Part shown: positions 1 through 8,548 of the stretch, one piece after another | Layout of the letters: each line of letters begins with the position of its first letter | How positions within the stretch are numbered: position 1 is the first letter of the stretch | Assembly: GCA_947625305.1 (NCBI GenBank) | Contig: CANQNW010000002.1 | Span: forward strand, 156,581-220,580 | Reading direction: 5' to 3' | DNA length: 64,000 bases | Origin: Candidatus Gastranaerophilales bacterium | GTDB taxonomy: Bacteria; Cyanobacteriota; Vampirovibrionia; Gastranaerophilales; Gastranaerophilaceae | The notes under the pieces: model-generated | The model's input: only the letters and a program-made list of their open reading frames with translations | What the model was told of the DNA's origin: nothing | The model's database searches: none | Made by a program: the position numbers and the translations under genes

Positions 1-136
1 ATTTATTTCTTGTATGATGAGATTGAACTGAATATTGGAAATCATCCAAGAAAATAAATTTATCACTTTTTAAAATAAGTTCAAAAAAACCCTGCCAGGG
101 TAAAAATGTTGGCTGCATCATTGCTATATCAGGCAT
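1..136 (-). CDS. WbqC-like family protein (partial, N-terminal part only)
   Basis: Only the first 45 codons lie in the window; the gene runs off the left edge. The start ATG is at 136, with a GGAAG about 10 bases upstream. The visible residues contain MQPTFLPWQGFFELI followed by DKFIFLDDFQYS and SHHTRNK, which is the characteristic opening of the WbqC family (PF08889). Family members sit in polysaccharide and sugar-nucleotide clusters, and their exact reaction is not settled. The call rests on pattern recognition of the N terminus alone, so nothing can be said of the rest of the protein. Confidence 0.8.
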   Translation of the reverse strand, partial: MPDIAMMQPTFLPWQGFFELILKSDKFIFLDDFQYSVQSHHTRNK

Positions 137-285
137 TTTTTAATACTTCCGTATAATTCTAATTTTTATAAATTAATTATACAACAAAATTGTATATGTT
201 AATATATTAAAATTTTGCAGGAGTACAATCTACCAACTCAATCTACTTACTTAATATAACTTAGTTTTAAACCGGCTATGCCGGC

Positions 286-394
286 ATGTCTTGAAATTCC
301 TTTCGCTCGAGCCTGTCTCTCCTGCACTTTCGTTGTCGTCGTTTCGGCTCTCGCTACCCGAATTCCATTCGTACGGAATTTCGCGTCTTACAAG
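286..394 (+). repeat. GC-richer intergenic repeat, copy A
   Basis: This stretch lies in the roughly 280-base gene-free interval between the WbqC-like gene and tRNA-Asn and is clearly richer in C and G than its surroundings. It begins TGTCTTGAAATT followed by CTTTCGCTCG. It later contains CTCGCTACCCGAATTCC and a GGAATTTCGCG arm that can pair with the preceding GAATTCC. The same ordered blocks recur, diverged, at 57225-57348 on the other strand, and the first block recurs at 59513-59588. A small GCCGG/CCGGC inverted repeat sits just upstream at 271-285. I see no ORF here. Function is unknown; an intergenic repeat family or structured RNA is possible. Confidence 0.55.
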
Positions 395-419
395 AAAAAA
401 TTAATCTTAAAATGATAAA

Positions 420-491
<72 letters not shown>

Positions 492-596
492 ATATCTGTT
501 TCTATAATACCTAAAAATATTTTAATTGTAAAGCATTTAATTCAAATTTAAATATGGTCACAGTGTGGATATAAATCCGGCAAGTTGCCAAAAAAC

Positions 597-669
<73 letters not shown>

Positions 670-706
670 TTATAAATTTATTATAAACTAAAAATATTTT
701 TTCTCA

Positions 707-3502
707 TTACTTATTTCTAAAATAATCCAGATAATTTATTGAACCTTTAGTGTTATTTGAATTCAATAGTGCCGTTTTGCTCTCAGATGCCGTTGAATTT
801 ACTGTTTTATCCTTTGGCAGCCGGTCTTTTAACGGTTTTTTACCTGTAAGTAATCTCATAAATTTAAAATATTTTCCTGCCAGCCCTTTTCTGTTTTCAT
901 TTTTTTCATCTATTTCCTGAAGCTGTTCGTATGTTTTCCTTCTTACAGGCATACCGATTGATTTTCTGGTTATTATTTCCGTTGTTAATGTATTAGGTGC
1001 TACAACCATTGCCATACCGAGCAGTGAACTGTTATAAAGTGATTTAAATGTTGAATTGAAGAGGTTTATAAACATTGATTGATAGAATAATGCACTTAAT
1101 CTTTGTATTATTCTTTCATTTGCTTTTTCTTTTGCCTGATCTTTGTTTTCGCCGTTCGATTTTATCATTACCATATTGTAATTATCGGCAACTAAAAATG
1201 CTGATGTTACAAGAGATGATGCAACTTTAGAGAGCATCGCTATATCTGTATTTTTATTGCTGGATTGCGATACTTCGTTAAATGATTTTTCCACTGCATC
1301 TGTTATATATCTTTTTAATTTTAATTTTGCTTCATTTATTTTTTCGGGATTATTAGGATTTCCATTAATTACTTTCTGCAGTTTTCTTGTTTTATCCTGA
1401 AATTTTTCCATTGCACCTGCAAAAATATCTTGATTTATCTTACTATGTTTTGCCGAAACCTCCCCAAATAATTCTTTGGAAACTTTATCAATAGTTTTTT
1501 CAAATCCGTTCAATTTATTATTTTTTGCCATTTCTTTTTCTACAATTTTATTTATAGGAAAGGTTATTAGGGATTTTACAATATTAAACGGTTTCTTTAA
1601 AATTCCAAATATGAATTTGAACGGTTCTATTACAAAATCTACAAACGGTTTAATTTTTGTATCTATTTTAACAGGTACTTCTTTTGCATTATTTTTTATA
1701 CCTTCCGATATCTTTTCTGCTATTTGTTTTAATTTTTCTTCAGAAGTATCTAATTGATTTTTAAGTAATAACTCTGTAATTTTGTTTGTTAATTTAGAAT
1801 AATTTTTTTCTTCAATTGCCGAAATATTTTGTTTTACTGCTGTTTTAACAAGTTTATTTATTAAAGACTGATTATTTTCATTAATATCTATCCCTAACTT
1901 AAGCATATCCGATTTTAATGAGTTTATAATTTCCGGGATTTTTGCCTCAGAAAATGAATCTTTGTATATTTTTATAATTCCATCAGCAGTAGTTTTTGCA
2001 TATTTTTCTTTTATTAATTCATGTCCTTCTACAATTTCACTAACTCCAACATCTTTAAGAGTATTAATAACCTCTTTATATTTATTTTCCGACATTTCAA
2101 AATCTTTAAATGCTAATTTATTGTATATATTATTTTTTAGGTAATCCCAGCCGTTTTTTACTCCTTTTACTAATTTTGAATTTTTTGTAAGCGAACTGTT
2201 TTTAAGAAAACTAAATACAAACCCTGCTCCGATTAATACTGCAATTGCTTTTTTTAGTGTCTGCATATTTATTAATGCTTTTTTTGTTTCTTTTTTATTA
2301 TTGGGTTTTTCGGTATTGGTATCTGTACTATTTTGAGGAATTTTATTTGAAAATTCTAAAAACTCACTAAATAAAGATTTATCTTCTGTTTTTGGCTTTG
2401 TAATATTACTTGCGAGGGTTTCCGGTTTTTCTGCCGGTTGCGCAGGTAATTTAGTATTTTTATGTTTTTTATTATACTTCTTTGCCTGTTCCTTCGACAA
2501 AAACAATACAGGTTTTCCTAAACTTAACCTTGAGATTATCTCCGTTACCAAAACTATTAAAGCACCCATAACGGGAACAAATGCGGGATTGGTGTTAACT
2601 TTTTTTGTAAATGCTCCAAATATTATCAATTGTGCATATGCCGTAAGTAATACTCTTGATATCTCTTGTTTCTGCCTTTGTTTAGCCTCATGAGTTGACA
2701 TTTCTTTAGTATCACCGCACAAGACAGATAAATTATATGCATCATTTGCTAAAAATAAGACGGGAATTAGTCCTGAAACTATTCTGTTTAACGGTCTTTC
2801 AAATGCCGTATTAAAATTACCCGTATTTTTATCAAAAAATTTATTGCTGATTTTATACAAATTAGATTTTATATATTCTGAAGTTTCTTTAATAAGTTTT
2901 TGGCTTTCTGGCGATTTATCACTGCCATTCAGTATACTTATTAATTTTTTATAATCGATATTTTTTTCTTTTGCAAAGTCCTTAACAACCTGCTGAGTTC
3001 TATCATACATTCCTTTTATAATACTTGTCTTTTGATCAAGTTCGTTTATTTTTCTCGGAATTCTTAATAAAGGTTTTCTGTATAATTTATCTGCATTTTT
3101 TTGTATTATCGGGACTTTTTTAAATAAAGATATCTTTTTTAATACCCAGCTTGCAATGTCAAGAGGCAGTGTAATAAACGGGAAAAGGACATTCTCAAGT
3201 AACGATGCCCCCGGGTTTTTAGATTTAATTGATGTAATACCTTTTTCTAAATCAAATCTTGCAGTAGATTTAATTATATTTTCATTCCCCAGTTTAGCAA
3301 TTTTTTTGCCAATTCTTGGCGCAATATCCCCGTAATGCTGAGAAAATATATTCATTATACTTTCATCGGCTTTTGAAATTATTGTATCAGGAACTCCTTT
3401 AAAAGTCGGATTTGAGTGAGGATGAGTGTTCAAAGAATTTTTAAATTCCTGTTTCTTCCTTTTTTCAGATATATTTACCAGCCTGCGGGCTGAAATTTTC
3501 AT
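707..3502 (-). CDS. large uncharacterised membrane protein with an internal duplication
   Basis: A 931-residue protein of no family I recognise. The N terminus is basic and carries an NPTFKG motif at residues 31-36. Hydrophobic segments cluster around 101-125, 240-260, 283-300, 307-325, 415-430 and in the C-terminal third. Residues about 239-345 and 761-853 look like two copies of one module. Each has a membrane helix with [AN]xx[AD]NYN or ANDAYN, a basic loop rich in K, E and R, a second helix, then EII[ST]RxSxGxPV. Long Lys-rich linkers separate the copies. The start at 3502 has an AAGGAA upstream. No catalytic motif is visible. A membrane-anchored, lineage-specific structural or envelope protein is the most that can be inferred. 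Confidence 0.8.
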   Translation of the reverse strand: MKISARRLVNISEKRKKQEFKNSLNTHPHSNPTFKGVPDTIISKADESIMNIFSQHYGDIAPRIGKKIAKLGNENIIKSTARFDLEKGITSIKSKNPGASLLENVLFPFITLPLDIASWVLKKISLFKKVPIIQKNADKLYRKPLLRIPRKINELDQKTSIIKGMYDRTQQVVKDFAKEKNIDYKKLISILNGSDKSPESQKLIKETSEYIKSNLYKISNKFFDKNTGNFNTAFERPLNRIVSGLIPVLFLANDAYNLSVLCGDTKEMSTHEAKQRQKQEISRVLLTAYAQLIIFGAFTKKVNTNPAFVPVMGALIVLVTEIISRLSLGKPVLFLSKEQAKKYNKKHKNTKLPAQPAEKPETLASNITKPKTEDKSLFSEFLEFSNKIPQNSTDTNTEKPNNKKETKKALINMQTLKKAIAVLIGAGFVFSFLKNSSLTKNSKLVKGVKNGWDYLKNNIYNKLAFKDFEMSENKYKEVINTLKDVGVSEIVEGHELIKEKYAKTTADGIIKIYKDSFSEAKIPEIINSLKSDMLKLGIDINENNQSLINKLVKTAVKQNISAIEEKNYSKLTNKITELLLKNQLDTSEEKLKQIAEKISEGIKNNAKEVPVKIDTKIKPFVDFVIEPFKFIFGILKKPFNIVKSLITFPINKIVEKEMAKNNKLNGFEKTIDKVSKELFGEVSAKHSKINQDIFAGAMEKFQDKTRKLQKVINGNPNNPEKINEAKLKLKRYITDAVEKSFNEVSQSSNKNTDIAMLSKVASSLVTSAFLVADNYNMVMIKSNGENKDQAKEKANERIIQRLSALFYQSMFINLFNSTFKSLYNSSLLGMAMVVAPNTLTTEIITRKSIGMPVRRKTYEQLQEIDEKNENRKGLAGKYFKFMRLLTGKKPLKDRLPKDKTVNSTASESKTALLNSNNTKGSINYLDYFRNK

Positions 3503-3592
3503 CTCAATTCCTTTTTGTTATACACTCAATCCAAATATGATAAAAATCTTAAAAGATTTTTTTGCCATGTTTGTATTAAAAATTAACATTAA

Positions 3593-4345
3593 TTATTCGG
3601 GATATCTTGATGTGGCATGTATCAGCATTTTAGCTAATTTGTCAGCCCCGTCAAATCCTCGTTTTCTTATTAATTCAGCAGATTTTTCAACATTATATTT
3701 TACAAACTTATGTTTTATTGTATATGTCGTTTTTTCTTCATCAATATCCATAATCACATAGCATGAATCAGGACTTTCGCTGAACGGTCGTCCTACACTT
3801 CCCGCATTTATTACGGTTTGTTCCGTATTTGTCTGGTATCCGCATGGTTTATGAGTATGCCCGCAGAATATTACATCCGCATTCGTACCTTTTATCATTT
3901 CCTCCACTTCGTTTAACGGCATATCAGGATATATATTTTCATTATTCTTTCTCGGAGAACCATGCACCAGCAGTATTTTTATTCCAAATAAATTTATTTC
4001 CTCCTGTTCTTTTAAGTTCTTTAGAAATTCTTTATCTTTATCACTTAATATTTTGCTGTCTGCAAGATATGCACTTCCCATTACCGCATTTGTATTTACA
4101 ACCTGATTATATGTGTCAAACGAAAAGACGGAAAGCATTTTATCGGTATTACCCTGTATTATTTTAAAATCATCGGACTTCATAAGGTCTTTAACTTTGT
4201 TTAAGGTTTCAATAGGCTCGGGGCCCGCCATTACAATATCCCCGAGGCAAAATATTTTAGAACAATCCTCTGATTTAATATCTTCTAAAACCCCGTTCAG
4301 TGCTTCAAGATTTCCGTGTATATCTGATATTACAGCAATTTTCAT
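3593..4345 (-). CDS. calcineurin-like metallophosphoesterase (YfcE/MJ0936 type)
   Basis: A 250-residue cytosolic protein with the five metallophosphoesterase blocks in order: SDIHGN (D8, H10), GDIVMAGP, GNTD, LVHGSPR and CGHTHKP. These residues would bind two divalent metals, as in the MJ0936/YfcE group of phosphodiesterases. The natural substrate cannot be told from sequence. It ends in a family-typical NAGSVGRPF segment and a short helical tail. It is transcribed away from ispG, and their starts are only about 50 bases apart, so a shared divergent promoter region is likely. Confidence 0.9.
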   Translation of the reverse strand: MKIAVISDIHGNLEALNGVLEDIKSEDCSKIFCLGDIVMAGPEPIETLNKVKDLMKSDDFKIIQGNTDKMLSVFSFDTYNQVVNTNAVMGSAYLADSKILSDKDKEFLKNLKEQEEINLFGIKILLVHGSPRKNNENIYPDMPLNEVEEMIKGTNADVIFCGHTHKPCGYQTNTEQTVINAGSVGRPFSESPDSCYVIMDIDEEKTTYTIKHKFVKYNVEKSAELIRKRGFDGADKLAKMLIHATSRYPE

Positions 4346-4395
4346 TTCTTATCCCCAATTGTTATGATAATATTATTTTAACAGGAATAAAAAGC

Positions 4396-5451
4396 ATGAT
4401 AAAAAGAAGAAAATCTAAACAAATTCAAATCGGAAATGTAAAAATAGGCGGAGATGCACCGATTAGTGTTCAATCAATGACCAATACAGATACAAGAGAT
4501 ATTAATTCAACATTAAGACAAATTAACGAATTAAAAGACCAAGGATGTGAATTAATAAGACTTGCCATCTTAAACCCTGATGCGGCTGAGGCAATAAAAG
4601 AAATTAAAAAATCCTCGCCTTTGCCTTTAATTGCGGATATACATTTTGATTACAGACTTGCAATAAAATGTATTGAAAACGGAATTGATGCATTAAGGAT
4701 TAACCCCGGTAATATCGGGAAAGAAGAACACACTAAAAAGGTTGTTAATCTTGCGAAAATTAATAATGTACCTATAAGAATAGGAATTAACGGAGGCTCG
4801 CTTGAAAAAGAATTTGCAATGCTCGATATTCCGCTTGCGGAAAAAATGGTTAAAAGTGCATTAAGACATATTCAAATTTTAGAAGATAACAATTTTGATA
4901 AAATTAAAATTTCTTTAAAATCAAGCGACGTTATGACCACTATTGAAGCTTACAGATTAATGGCTGAAAAAGTTGATTATCCGCTCCACTTGGGAGTTAC
5001 GGAAGCCGGTACATATACGGGCGGAATTGTTAAATCAGCTGTAGGACTGGGTACACTTTTGGCTGAAGGAATAGGCGATACAATAAGAGTTTCCCTGACA
5101 GATTCTCCTATAGAAGAAGTTAAAGCAGGTTATATGATACTTAAATCTTTAGGATTAAGGCAAAGAGGAATAAATTTCATTTCATGCCCCACCTGCGGAA
5201 GAACACAAATTGATTTAATAAATCTTGCTAAAGAAGTTGAAAAACGACTGGAAAATTTTGAAAAACCCTTAACTATAGCGGTAATGGGATGTGCGGTAAA
5301 CGGCCCCGGTGAAGCGAAACATGCCGATTACGGTATAGCGGGCGGTATAAATGAAGGTTATATTTTTAAAAAGGGTGAAATAATAAAAAGACTTCCCGAA
5401 GATAAACTTTTAGATGAATTTATAAATATCATCCAAACAGAGAATATTTAA
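4396..5451 (+). CDS. ispG: 4-hydroxy-3-methylbut-2-en-1-yl diphosphate synthase
   Basis: IspG reduces MEcPP to HMBPP in the MEP isoprenoid pathway with a [4Fe-4S] cluster. The 351-residue protein from the ATG at 4396 has the expected bacterial single-module length. It shows PISVQSMTNTDTRD at the N terminus, ADIHFDYRLA in the barrel, and the cluster ligands Cys264 and Cys267 (CPTC) with Cys299 and Glu306 (MGCAVNGPGE). An upstream in-frame start at 4300 would overlap the divergent phosphoesterase start and adds residues absent from the family, so 4396 is preferred. ispH and a dxs homologue occur elsewhere in the window. Confidence 0.96.
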   Translation: MIKRRKSKQIQIGNVKIGGDAPISVQSMTNTDTRDINSTLRQINELKDQGCELIRLAILNPDAAEAIKEIKKSSPLPLIADIHFDYRLAIKCIENGIDALRINPGNIGKEEHTKKVVNLAKINNVPIRIGINGGSLEKEFAMLDIPLAEKMVKSALRHIQILEDNNFDKIKISLKSSDVMTTIEAYRLMAEKVDYPLHLGVTEAGTYTGGIVKSAVGLGTLLAEGIGDTIRVSLTDSPIEEVKAGYMILKSLGLRQRGINFISCPTCGRTQIDLINLAKEVEKRLENFEKPLTIAVMGCAVNGPGEAKHADYGIAGGINEGYIFKKGEIIKRLPEDKLLDEFINIIQTENI

Positions 5452-5507
5452 ATATTGCAATATCAAAAAAAATAATATATCATGTTATTAAAAAGGGGAT
5501 TTATTCT

Positions 5508-5801
5508 ATGAAAAAGATAGCAGTAATATTTTCTATGATGTTAATCGCACAATCGGCAAATGCTTTTGTTGATTCACAATATATGAAAACAGAACAGTTC
5601 TTAACAAATGTCGGATATTCAGCTGAAAATGCAAAAATAATTAGTGTAACTTCAGATAATCCGTATAGAGAACCGAGTATTAACAATGATAAAAATATTG
5701 CAAGAAGATTATATCATTACCTTGTCCCCGGGCAAGGCGGCGACTTGGATTTCTATAATCACAGCGGTGATTTTGACGGCTGGAGTTGGAAAGATTACTA
5801 A
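5508..5801 (+). CDS. small exported protein of unknown function
   Basis: A 97-residue protein with a clear Sec signal peptide (MKKIAVIFSMMLIAQSANAF, cleavage after the ANA). The mature part of about 77 residues is polar and ends in an aromatic, acidic segment (FDGWSWKDY). I recognise no family. A well-spaced GGGG-type ribosome site precedes the ATG and a strong rho-independent terminator follows directly, so it is probably a monocistronic gene whose product acts in the periplasm. Confidence 0.75.
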   Translation: MKKIAVIFSMMLIAQSANAFVDSQYMKTEQFLTNVGYSAENAKIISVTSDNPYREPSINNDKNIARRLYHYLVPGQGGDLDFYNHSGDFDGWSWKDY

Positions 5802-5819
5802 AAAGAATTTTTACTCAAC

Positions 5820-5851
5820 AAAAAGAGGATACAAATTGTATCTTCTTTTTG
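5820..5851 (+). terminator. rho-independent terminator after the small exported protein
   Basis: A 14-base arm, AAAAGAGGATACAA, pairs with TTGTATCTTCTTTT with one G-T wobble and a one-base loop, and runs into a T tract. Confidence 0.85.
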
Positions 5852-5880
5852 TTTATAGATAAATATGATATTATTAATCT

Positions 5881-6558
5881 ATGAAAAATTTATATTTAAA
5901 ATCTATTGCAGTTTTATTAACATTTTCTTTTATATGCACACAAGCATATGCAGGTAATATATCAAAGGCTCAAAATCTTTTAAAAAAAGCAAAAATGACT
6001 TCCGTAAAAGAAGAAAGCTATGAATATATAAATGATGCAAGAATATTACTTGAAGAAGAATACAAAAATCATCCTTCTAACATAGAAGTACTTTTGGGAT
6101 TATCTAAAACATTCCAATTAATCGGTGACAGAAAAGAAGCAAAATTATACGTTGTAAAAGCATATAATTTAAAACCGGAAGACCCGAAAATTCAAAGAGA
6201 AATGGGCAATTTCTTTTACAGTTTTCAGGAATATTCAACAGCTATTGAATACTATAAGCTGGCTTTGGCATCAGGATTATTAAGGGATTATGAAACAAAC
6301 TTGCAAACTGCAAAATGTTTTGAAAAATTGGGGGATTTGGAAAATGCAGAATTATATTATAAAATCTGCAATCACGTAAACCCTAAAGGTCGTGAAGCAA
6401 TGAATAAAGTTAATGAATATGAATCAATCAAACATCCTGATAACTCGCAAGAACTTGATAATGCAAAATATAAATATTTATTTAAAAGCAAAAAACCTTC
6501 CGCAGAAGAACAACTTCAAACAGAAACTGACGAAATAATTAAACAGTTGTCTAATTAA
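5881..6558 (+). CDS. exported TPR-repeat protein
   Basis: A 225-residue protein with a signal peptide (residues 1-24, ending TQAYA-G) followed by helical repeats. Segments such as IEVLLGLSKTFQLIGDRKEA, PKIQREMGNFFYSFQEYSTA and YETNLQTAKCFEKLGDLENA fit the TPR consensus (W/L-G-Y-A-P pattern). TPR proteins mediate protein-protein contacts; the partner is unknown. The last four bases overlap the convergent ychF stop. Length and export suggest a periplasmic scaffold. Confidence 0.82.
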   Translation: MKNLYLKSIAVLLTFSFICTQAYAGNISKAQNLLKKAKMTSVKEESYEYINDARILLEEEYKNHPSNIEVLLGLSKTFQLIGDRKEAKLYVVKAYNLKPEDPKIQREMGNFFYSFQEYSTAIEYYKLALASGLLRDYETNLQTAKCFEKLGDLENAELYYKICNHVNPKGREAMNKVNEYESIKHPDNSQELDNAKYKYLFKSKKPSAEEQLQTETDEIIKQLSN

Positions 6559-7652
6559 ACATTAAATCTGAAATGTACAATATCTCCGTCTTGGATAATA
6601 TAGTCTTTACCTTCAAGTCTTGTCAGTCCTTTATCTCTTGCTGCAGCATAAGAGCCTGAATTAACAAAGTCATCATAACCCGTAACTTCTGCCCTGATAA
6701 ATCCTTTTTCAAAATCAGTATGAATAACACCAGCAGCCTTTGGGGCTTTAGAACCTGATTTTACAGTCCAAGCATGTACTTCTTTTTCTCCGGCTGTTAT
6801 AAAAGTAGTTAAATCAAGCAATTTATATACTGATTTAATCATTCTTTCAATTCCTGAACTTGTTACCCCGAGGTCAGACAGATATGCCTTTGCCTCATCA
6901 TCTGATAAATCAACAAGTTCTGCCTCTATTTTTGCAGAGATAACAACGACATCCGCATTATGTTTAGATGCGTATTCTCTAACTTTATCTACATATGCGT
7001 TTCCTTTAGCTAAATCTGTTTCACTAACATTAGCTGCATATATTACGGGTTTTATACACATTAATTGAGATGTTCTGGCAAATTCCAGTTCATCGCCTTC
7101 AAAATGGTCCTCTAAGTTTATAAACATGGCATCAGATAACAGTTCGTTTAATTTAGACAGAACCTTATATTCCAAATTTGCCTGTTTATCACCGCTTTTT
7201 ACTTGTTTTGTAAGTCTTTCAAGTCTTTTTTCAATAGATGCCATATCAGCAAGCGCAAGTTCAGTATTTATAGTTTCGATATCATCAATAGGATTAATTT
7301 TCCCTGCCACGTGTATTGTATTTTCATCATCAAAACACCTTACAACCTGAATTATTGCATCAACTTCTCTTATATTATGAAGAAACTGGTTGCCAAGCCC
7401 TTCACCTTTGCTTGCGCCTTTTACAAGTCCTGCAATATCAACAAATTCAATTGTAGTTGGTATTACCACATCAGTTTTAACAAGTTTTTTTAATACTTGA
7501 AGTCTTTCATCGGGAACATTTACAACTCCCACATTAGGCTCAATAGTACAAAACGGATAATTTTCGCTCTGCGCATTCTTTGATGACGTGAGTGCATTAA
7601 ATAATGTTGACTTGCCTACATTCGGCAGTCCTACTATACCTGCTCTTAACAT
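6555..7652 (-). CDS. ychF: ribosome-binding ATPase YchF (OLA1/Obg family)
   Basis: A 365-residue protein of full family length. It has the P-loop GLPNVGKST at residues 8-16, switch regions with TIEPNVG and DIAGLVKGAS, and a NxxE-type specificity motif that makes YchF an ATPase rather than a GTPase. A helical coiled hairpin follows in the middle (DMASIEKRLERLTK), and a C-terminal TGS domain ends in IIQDGDIVHFRFNV. Family members bind ribosomes and respond to oxidative stress. It stands alone between convergent or same-strand neighbours. Confidence 0.96.
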   Translation of the reverse strand: MLRAGIVGLPNVGKSTLFNALTSSKNAQSENYPFCTIEPNVGVVNVPDERLQVLKKLVKTDVVIPTTIEFVDIAGLVKGASKGEGLGNQFLHNIREVDAIIQVVRCFDDENTIHVAGKINPIDDIETINTELALADMASIEKRLERLTKQVKSGDKQANLEYKVLSKLNELLSDAMFINLEDHFEGDELEFARTSQLMCIKPVIYAANVSETDLAKGNAYVDKVREYASKHNADVVVISAKIEAELVDLSDDEAKAYLSDLGVTSSGIERMIKSVYKLLDLTTFITAGEKEVHAWTVKSGSKAPKAAGVIHTDFEKGFIRAEVTGYDDFVNSGSYAAARDKGLTRLEGKDYIIQDGDIVHFRFNV

Positions 7653-7709
7653 AAATATTCCCTTTCAATATAAAAAAAGAATATTATAAAAATATCTTCT
7701 AATCAAGAA

Positions 7710-8498
7710 TTAACCTTTTATTGCGCAATCTTGAGTTAATTTTATTTCAAATTGAGTTCCCGCAGGAAGCGATAACTTTGAACCTTTTGTAAATATTGCA
7801 ATAACGGGTGATGCAACAAAATTTACCGTATATACAACAGTCCCGATTGCAAAAGGAACTACGGATAAAATATTTACAACAGGCACGGGCCACATTACCA
7901 TAGCTGCATTATGCATTGCGCCATAGACTTTTCTCCCGGGTGTTAACGACTTGGATACATTATGCCAGTACCTTCTTTTTCCTTTTATATTGTTTAAAAA
8001 CACCTTTTTGCTGTTTGCCAAGCTTACCTTTGTATTAATTTTAGACATTATTCCGTTAAAATAAATTTCATCAATACAAAGTTCTATTAATCCGCCGTTA
8101 CCTGTTATTTGAGGACCGTGGCTGTCTGTTATTCTTCCTTTAAAAACAGTACCGGATGGAATAATTGCACCTTCTTTTGTCGTAAATCCGTTCCTTGCAG
8201 TAAATGTAACAATACTTCCTTTTGTACTTCTGTCTGAAATACCATAGTTAAGATTTAATGCAACTTTTGTTCCGCTCTTTAAATTATATGTTTTACCAGT
8301 CGGATTATATTTTTGATGCGCAGGTACAAATGTATCTTCAGAAACCGTAGGAACTGTATTTGGCAATGGAGGCAGTTCATTTTCCTCAACATTATAGCTT
8401 TTTCTTATATCGGCATCAATTGAAGAATCAAATTCAACTGCAAAAACACAAGTATTTGTAAATATTAATAATAAAAATAGGGTTAATATCTTTTTCAT
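7710..8498 (-). CDS. exported protein of unknown function with a beta-rich core
   Basis: A 262-residue protein with a signal peptide (cleavage about residue 20, CVFA-V). A proline-rich linker is followed by a beta-rich region in which IPSGTVFKGRITDSHGP and LPAGTQFEIKL recall the 'G-IPxGTxFxGxV' strands of TrbI/VirB10-like or LysM-adjacent beta domains. That resemblance is weak. A hydrophobic stretch around residues 205-235 (VPVVNILSVVPFAIG) may insert in a membrane. I cannot name a family. It is followed on the same strand by ychF. Confidence 0.7.
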   Translation of the reverse strand: MKKILTLFLLLIFTNTCVFAVEFDSSIDADIRKSYNVEENELPPLPNTVPTVSEDTFVPAHQKYNPTGKTYNLKSGTKVALNLNYGISDRSTKGSIVTFTARNGFTTKEGAIIPSGTVFKGRITDSHGPQITGNGGLIELCIDEIYFNGIMSKINTKVSLANSKKVFLNNIKGKRRYWHNVSKSLTPGRKVYGAMHNAAMVMWPVPVVNILSVVPFAIGTVVYTVNFVASPVIAIFTKGSKLSLPAGTQFEIKLTQDCAIKG

Positions 8499-8548
8499 AT
8501 TTTTATTTTAATATTAAATATTATTTTTTTACTCGGTTAAATGAGTGA

